Both the position numbers and the translations under genes were made by a program. From a virus: 25,547 nt of DNA. The notes under the pieces are model-generated. The model was given only the letters and a program-made list of their open reading frames with translations, was not told the DNA's origin and did no database searches. Below are positions 21,361-25,547 of this stretch, piece by piece; position 1 is the first letter of the stretch, and every line of letters begins with the position of its first letter. The stretch is from IMG/VR virus record IMGVR_UViG_3300005515_000054, positions 1-25,547 of that record, one strand, 5' to 3'.

Positions 21361-23451
21361 TCAGATCCCGTAGGCCTGCTTGTTGAGCCCCGAGAACGTG
21401 ACGACCTGGCAGGTCCCGGCGATCTCCTGCGTGCGGATGTAGTCGCACAGGGAACCGAGCGCAGTCAGCGCCTCACCACCCGCATTGAACTCGCCATGAC
21501 ACGCGAAGACGGCGACGCCCTTGGCAGCGATCGCTTGGTCGACGTGATCCTTCCAGCGGTCGTACACGGTGCCCGCGGTGAAGCCCGACGTCATGTTGAG
21601 GCACCGGATGTTGTACGGGTCACCGTAGGGAACGGTCTCGGCTGAGCGGAACGGATACTGCGCGTTCTGGCCGTTGGCGAAACGTCGCAGCGTCGCCAGG
21701 GCCCGCTTGGCGGCCAGGGTCCGCTCCTCGTCGATGTTGGTCACCGTGCCCGAGCCATAACTGCCGTTCTGCGTCTCGTGGATCCCGATGCGGTTCATCG
21801 CCAGGACCCACTTGCCGACCTGGCGCATCCAGTCCTCGGGCGAAAGGTTGAAGCCGGTCTCGTTCTGGTAGACCTGATAGGCGACCTCCCAGCCGTAGTC
21901 CCGATGCATCTTCGAGATCTGCTCCGGCGTCAGGTAGCCCGTCTGCCCCATCTTCACCGTCGTGTCCATGCAGAGGACGCCGGGATAGTTGAACCTCGAC
22001 ATCAGGGGCAGCGCGTTGTTCCAGGCGCCGTCGTGCAGGTCGTCGAAGGTGAAGATCACCGAGCCCTTGGCCAGCGCGTTGGGCACGAAGTCCAGGCTCA
22101 CGGGCCGCAGCTTGCACCCGTTGGAACTGCCGCCGCCGGTGATCTTGATCCGAGCCCACTTGATCGACGCCAGGTCGGCGCCGGTTCCGGTCGCGGTGAA
22201 GTGGCTGATCGGCAGCGAGAAGCAGCGCAGAAGGTTGTAGCCCAGCACGGACGCGCCCATGAAGCCTTGCCAGAGCCCGTTCAGGTTGGGGCTGGTGTGG
22301 AAGTTGGCGGTCGGCGCCGCCGGCGTTCCTGCGCTGTGCAGTTCGATGTAGAAGCCAGTCGGCCCGTTCACGCCGAAGTTGTTTCCGGCGTTGTCCGGCC
22401 AGCAGTGGGTGAAGTGAATGCTGCCGTTCTGCACGTCGACGCCAGCCGCCAGCGCTGTGCCGGGCGCGATCGAGACCTCGGCGGTCTGCGTCTGCGTGTA
22501 TTCGACGATGGAGGTGCCGAATGCCAGTTCGCCGTTGGCCGCGTTGGCGAAGTCGGCAGCCCGGTTCGTCACAACGTCCGCCGTCGTCAGCCAGCGCGCC
22601 AGCGGCACCGGCTTCTTGCGCAGGCGGTGGACCGGCCGCAGGTTGCCCAGCGTCAGGACGCTCCCGGCGGGCATCAGGTTGGGATAGTTGAACTCGCCGT
22701 TGACGATGTCGGCATCGGCCGAGATCATGTCCGCGCGCTGCGTCAGCAGCATCGAGGAGTTCGGCCCGGCGGTCCAGCACTCCGCCTCCAACGGCCGCGC
22801 TTGCCGCGCGATGCTATCCACGGCCTTCTGCTGGACTTGGTTGGCATTGGTGATGCCCAGGATCAGCGCGGACTCGCCGTGCCGGACCTTGTACTCGATG
22901 CCGGCGCCACCGATGCGGAAGAGGATGTCGTGTTCCGCGGCGTTGTTCAGCTCCATCGCCGTGCAGGCCAGGTTGCCGAAGGCAACATAGGCTCCGCCTG
23001 CCACCGCCAACGACAAGGTGCCGGCGAAGGTGTACGTGTCGGTGCGGGTCACGGCCATCGCCGAGATCGTCGTCGGCTGCGTCCGCCCGCTGACCGCCCA
23101 GTCACTGCGCCGGAATCCGATCTGGTTGGCGTTCGTGATGCCGGCAAACCGACGTCGCTGCCCCGCGAGCAGCGTGATCACCGCTCCAGCGCCATTGCGC
23201 TGGAACTCGATCGGGACCCGCTGGTCGTTGAAGACCTCCAGCTCGGTGCAGGCCTGGTCGGGGAAGACGGCAAAGCTGCCGTCGGTCGGCGTCGCGCTCG
23301 ACGTCGCCTTCACCGCGCCCCGGGCGGTCTGCGATGGCAACGTGCCGCCGCCACCGATCGGACGCTTGTCCCCGGGCCTGACCTGGTAACCGGTGACGGT
23401 CCCGTCGTCATCGACGACCCACTCCACATTGCGATTGACGCGCTCAGCCAT
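21361..23451 (-). CDS. Tailspike-like protein with C-terminal NodB-like domain
   Basis: This 696-residue protein lies between portal and spanins. After a short N-terminal region there are two copies of a domain of about 53 residues (63-115 and 158-209) sharing ACTxxE, GAG and GITNANQ. A beta-rich central part (about 215-460) follows. Residues 464-690 resemble a CE4 NodB polysaccharide deacetylase: VIFTFDD (468-471), then a PYG region (PFRSAETVPYG, 600-610) and VAVFACHG with His652 near the end. The second metal motif, normally His-Thr-x-x-His, appears as QVYQN (526-530), so the usual metal ligands look replaced. It probably binds or modifies host capsule or O-antigen, or is a binding relic. 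GGAGGCCGCA precedes ATG 23451. Confidence 0.65.
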   Translation of the reverse strand: MAERVNRNVEWVVDDDGTVTGYQVRPGDKRPIGGGGTLPSQTARGAVKATSSATPTDGSFAVFPDQACTELEVFNDQRVPIEFQRNGAGAVITLLAGQRRRFAGITNANQIGFRRSDWAVSGRTQPTTISAMAVTRTDTYTFAGTLSLAVAGGAYVAFGNLACTAMELNNAAEHDILFRIGGAGIEYKVRHGESALILGITNANQVQQKAVDSIARQARPLEAECWTAGPNSSMLLTQRADMISADADIVNGEFNYPNLMPAGSVLTLGNLRPVHRLRKKPVPLARWLTTADVVTNRAADFANAANGELAFGTSIVEYTQTQTAEVSIAPGTALAAGVDVQNGSIHFTHCWPDNAGNNFGVNGPTGFYIELHSAGTPAAPTANFHTSPNLNGLWQGFMGASVLGYNLLRCFSLPISHFTATGTGADLASIKWARIKITGGGSSNGCKLRPVSLDFVPNALAKGSVIFTFDDLHDGAWNNALPLMSRFNYPGVLCMDTTVKMGQTGYLTPEQISKMHRDYGWEVAYQVYQNETGFNLSPEDWMRQVGKWVLAMNRIGIHETQNGSYGSGTVTNIDEERTLAAKRALATLRRFANGQNAQYPFRSAETVPYGDPYNIRCLNMTSGFTAGTVYDRWKDHVDQAIAAKGVAVFACHGEFNAGGEALTALGSLCDYIRTQEIAGTCQVVTFSGLNKQAYGI

Positions 23452-23469
23452 TGCGGCCTCCTGGTTCGA

Positions 23470-25547
23470 TTACGCGGCCGTCGCCGCCTTCTCGCCCCGT
23501 GCGTCCTGCGCAGAGCTCCTCTCTTCGATGGCGGCGAGACGGGCTTCCAACACCGCGACGCGCTTGTCACTGGCGGCCTCGATCTCCGCGACGCGCAGCT
23601 TGGTGTCGCGCTCGATGTTGGCGACCTCCAGTTTGACGTCGGCGTCCTTGCGGATCTGCAGCGTCCGGTTCGTGAGCTCGGCCTGTGCCTCGCGCAGTTC
23701 CTCGCTGAGCTGCTCGATCTGCTGGGCGGCCTGCTGCCGGATCTGGCCCAGGGCCTGTTCCAGCGCCGGATCGATGCCCTCCCCGCCCGCGGCGGCGGCG
23801 GCCTCGGTCTCCAGCTTCAGCGCCCGGGCGTTGATCTCGCGGACCTTGGCGCGCTGCTCTTCGAGGGCGGCGATCGCGGTCTCCCGCTGGTACTGGAGCG
23901 CCTCGGCCTGCTGGGCTTGCTGGGCCTGCATGGCGGCCTGCTCTTCGGGCGTCGGTTCCTTGTTGGGGTCGCGGTCGCCGGTCATCTTGCGGATCTGGTC
24001 GGCGATCTCGTCCTTGTTGGGCAGGTCCGAGAACTCGAAGGCCAAGGTCAGCAGGCGCAGCGCGACCTCTGGCGGCAGGCGCTCAGCGATCTTGCTGAGC
24101 GAGTCGAACATGACCTGGCGCAGCGTACCGGCGTAGTCGGCCTCGGTGACGATGAAGTCCGCGATGCTGGCCGTGATGTCGTTGAGGTAGCGCACGGACC
24201 CGTCGGCCTGCTGCTCCGGTTGGTTGATGCGCAGCCACTCGATGGCGCCCTTGGCACCGGTGAGCCGCACCACCTTGGCCTCGGTGTAGAACTGCTCGGT
24301 CAGCGACAGCTGCTTTTCCCCCTGGACCTGCGTCGAGAAGCGCAGGTTGTCGAAGGGCTCGGTGGTGCTGACGCTGCCCTGGATCTGGCGGCGCTCGATC
24401 GCCGCACCGCTGACCGCGTTGGTCTGGCGGCCCAGGTTCTCGTTGTTGACGCCGGCGCTGCGCTGGATGGCCTGCGCGCCGAGCTCCATCATCTGGATCT
24501 GACCGGTCGCGGCATCGACGTCGCGCCGGATGTCGAAGGACTTGTTCGCCTTCTTGATGATCATGCCGTCCGGGCGCCCGACCTCGTCGCGCGTCGCCTC
24601 GATGTCCTCGACGGCGCCCTCGTCCATGATGACCTGGTTGGAGTTCATCAGGAACAGGGCCTTCGACGCACGCTTGTTCAGATCCATCTGAACATCGCGG
24701 ATGCGCCGGACGACGCCATAGGGCTGGCGGGTGCGGCCGAAGCGATAGCACCAAGTCGGGGTCAGGCTGAAGCGGTTGTGCCGCGCGATCGACGGGCCGC
24801 GCGACAGCAGCGCGCCCTCGACGAAGACCGCGACGTGCGTGCGCATCATCATGCGGTCCACGATCATGGAGCCCGAGCTGGCCACGGCGTCGGCCAGCAG
24901 CTGATCGCCCTCGTTCAGGATGGCGCCGGCGTGCGGACCATCGCGCACCACGCGGACCTTGGTCGGAATCCGGTACTGCGCCTCGATGAGGCGCACGCGC
25001 CGGCGCTCGGTGTCGATGGTGGTGCCGCTACCGTAGGCGCGCAGCGTGCCGCTGCGGTTCTCGGCGTCGAGCGGCGACTGCCAGCCGTCTTCCTCCTCCG
25101 GGTCGACGTCACCCCAGAAGGACGTGTCCTCGGCCGCCTTGCGCACCGCATCGGCGCGGTCGGGGAACATCATCACCGCGATGTCCACGTCGACCCATCG
25201 CCAGCGGAACAGGTAGCGACCGTCGTCGATGTCGAGCTCGTAGCTTCCCCGGCTGTCCCAAATGACGTTCCGCCAGTCCTCATACTTGCTGTAGAGGACG
25301 TCCTTCGTCGGGTCGTCGCGCGGCCCGTCATCCTGCCAGCCGACGCCGACCTTGATCGCGTCGGCGAAGGCCCGGGAGCGGTTGAAGACGACGCGGTTGA
25401 CGTCGCTCACGTACTTGAGCACCTTCGTCTTCACGTCGGCGATCTGCACGTCGTCCTCGGTGCGTGGCAGCACCTTCCAGTCGACGCGCGTGCGGCGCTC
25501 GGTGCCGATGAGCCAGTCGCACAGCGGCGCGACCTCGTTGTAGACCA
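23470..25547 (-). CDS. Portal protein, P22-like (5' end outside window)
   Basis: The reading frame is open from its stop at 23470 to the right edge; the internal Met at 25473 is not the start, because TERRTRVDWKV precedes it in frame. The visible 692 residues include ADVKTKVLKYVSDVNRV and SRAFADAIKVGVGW near the visible start, a wing/crown region with RWRWVDVD, and MIIKKANKSFDIRRDVDA mid-protein. The C-terminal 150 residues are a long Gln/Ala/Glu-rich coiled coil. This fits the P22-type portal, a dodecamer at one capsid vertex through which DNA enters and leaves; its C-terminal barrel extends into the head. The tailspike gene starts 18 bases downstream. Terminase should lie beyond the edge. 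Confidence 0.82.
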   Translation of the reverse strand, partial: VYNEVAPLCDWLIGTERRTRVDWKVLPRTEDDVQIADVKTKVLKYVSDVNRVVFNRSRAFADAIKVGVGWQDDGPRDDPTKDVLYSKYEDWRNVIWDSRGSYELDIDDGRYLFRWRWVDVDIAVMMFPDRADAVRKAAEDTSFWGDVDPEEEDGWQSPLDAENRSGTLRAYGSGTTIDTERRRVRLIEAQYRIPTKVRVVRDGPHAGAILNEGDQLLADAVASSGSMIVDRMMMRTHVAVFVEGALLSRGPSIARHNRFSLTPTWCYRFGRTRQPYGVVRRIRDVQMDLNKRASKALFLMNSNQVIMDEGAVEDIEATRDEVGRPDGMIIKKANKSFDIRRDVDAATGQIQMMELGAQAIQRSAGVNNENLGRQTNAVSGAAIERRQIQGSVSTTEPFDNLRFSTQVQGEKQLSLTEQFYTEAKVVRLTGAKGAIEWLRINQPEQQADGSVRYLNDITASIADFIVTEADYAGTLRQVMFDSLSKIAERLPPEVALRLLTLAFEFSDLPNKDEIADQIRKMTGDRDPNKEPTPEEQAAMQAQQAQQAEALQYQRETAIAALEEQRAKVREINARALKLETEAAAAAGGEGIDPALEQALGQIRQQAAQQIEQLSEELREAQAELTNRTLQIRKDADVKLEVANIERDTKLRVAEIEAASDKRVAVLEARLAAIEERSSAQDARGEKAATAA

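Noticed and set aside
24240-24262. CCCTTGGCACC within the portal gene as a fifth copy of the palindrome
   Set aside because: Only one arm matches and the AGGA loop is missing; it is ordinary coding sequence.

Overview
This window is one continuous stretch of a GC-rich, tailed, short-tail (podovirus-type) bacteriophage genome or prophage. It has no integrase, attachment site, tRNA or clear host gene. The very high GC content, GH24 lysozyme, DUF6682/adaptor pair, N4-gp56-type capsid protein and P22-type portal suggest a phage of a GC-rich proteobacterium. A beta-proteobacterial (Burkholderiales) or Xanthomonadales host is my best guess, but it is inference. Terminase is not in the window and probably lies just beyond the right edge, upstream of the portal.

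Nearly all genes are on the minus strand, so transcription runs from the right edge to the left in one tightly packed late operon with many ATGA, TGATG, TGAATG or short overlaps. In transcription order it encodes: portal (cut by the window edge); a probable tailspike ending in a NodB-like polysaccharide deacetylase domain; an Rz/Rz1 spanin pair with Rz1 embedded in Rz; a small helical protein; an Ala/Pro-rich scaffold; a CsrA-like 67-residue protein; an AP2/HNH homing-type endonuclease; the major capsid protein; a probable capsid decoration protein; a rho-independent terminator; a small acidic protein; two head-tail adaptor-type proteins; a type II holin; a SAR-type lysozyme; a tail hub-type protein; tail fibre proteins; a GNAT acetyltransferase; a protein with a C-terminal S74 intramolecular chaperone; and three putative internal virion (ejection) proteins. 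It ends with a DdrB/ParB-type polyvalent protein.

The left 2.2 kb is an accessory module. It holds a plus-strand zincin-like protein with a C-terminal membrane segment that converges on the late operon with an 11-bp overlap, a divergent small membrane protein, and an SRAP (HMCES/YedK) DNA-protein crosslink protein.

The most unusual feature is a four-copy, 14 to 16-bp palindrome (minus-strand core TGCCA-AGGA-TGGCA) found only at gene junctions in the late operon. As RNA each copy folds into a hairpin presenting AGGA in the loop, and CAAGGATG matches the core of the binding site known for CsrA. The same operon encodes a small CsrA-like protein just upstream of the capsid gene, and the capsid leader has a different hairpin that also puts AGGAG in the loop. 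Together these suggest a phage-encoded post-transcriptional circuit acting on selected late genes. This is a hypothesis built from sequence, not a demonstrated system.
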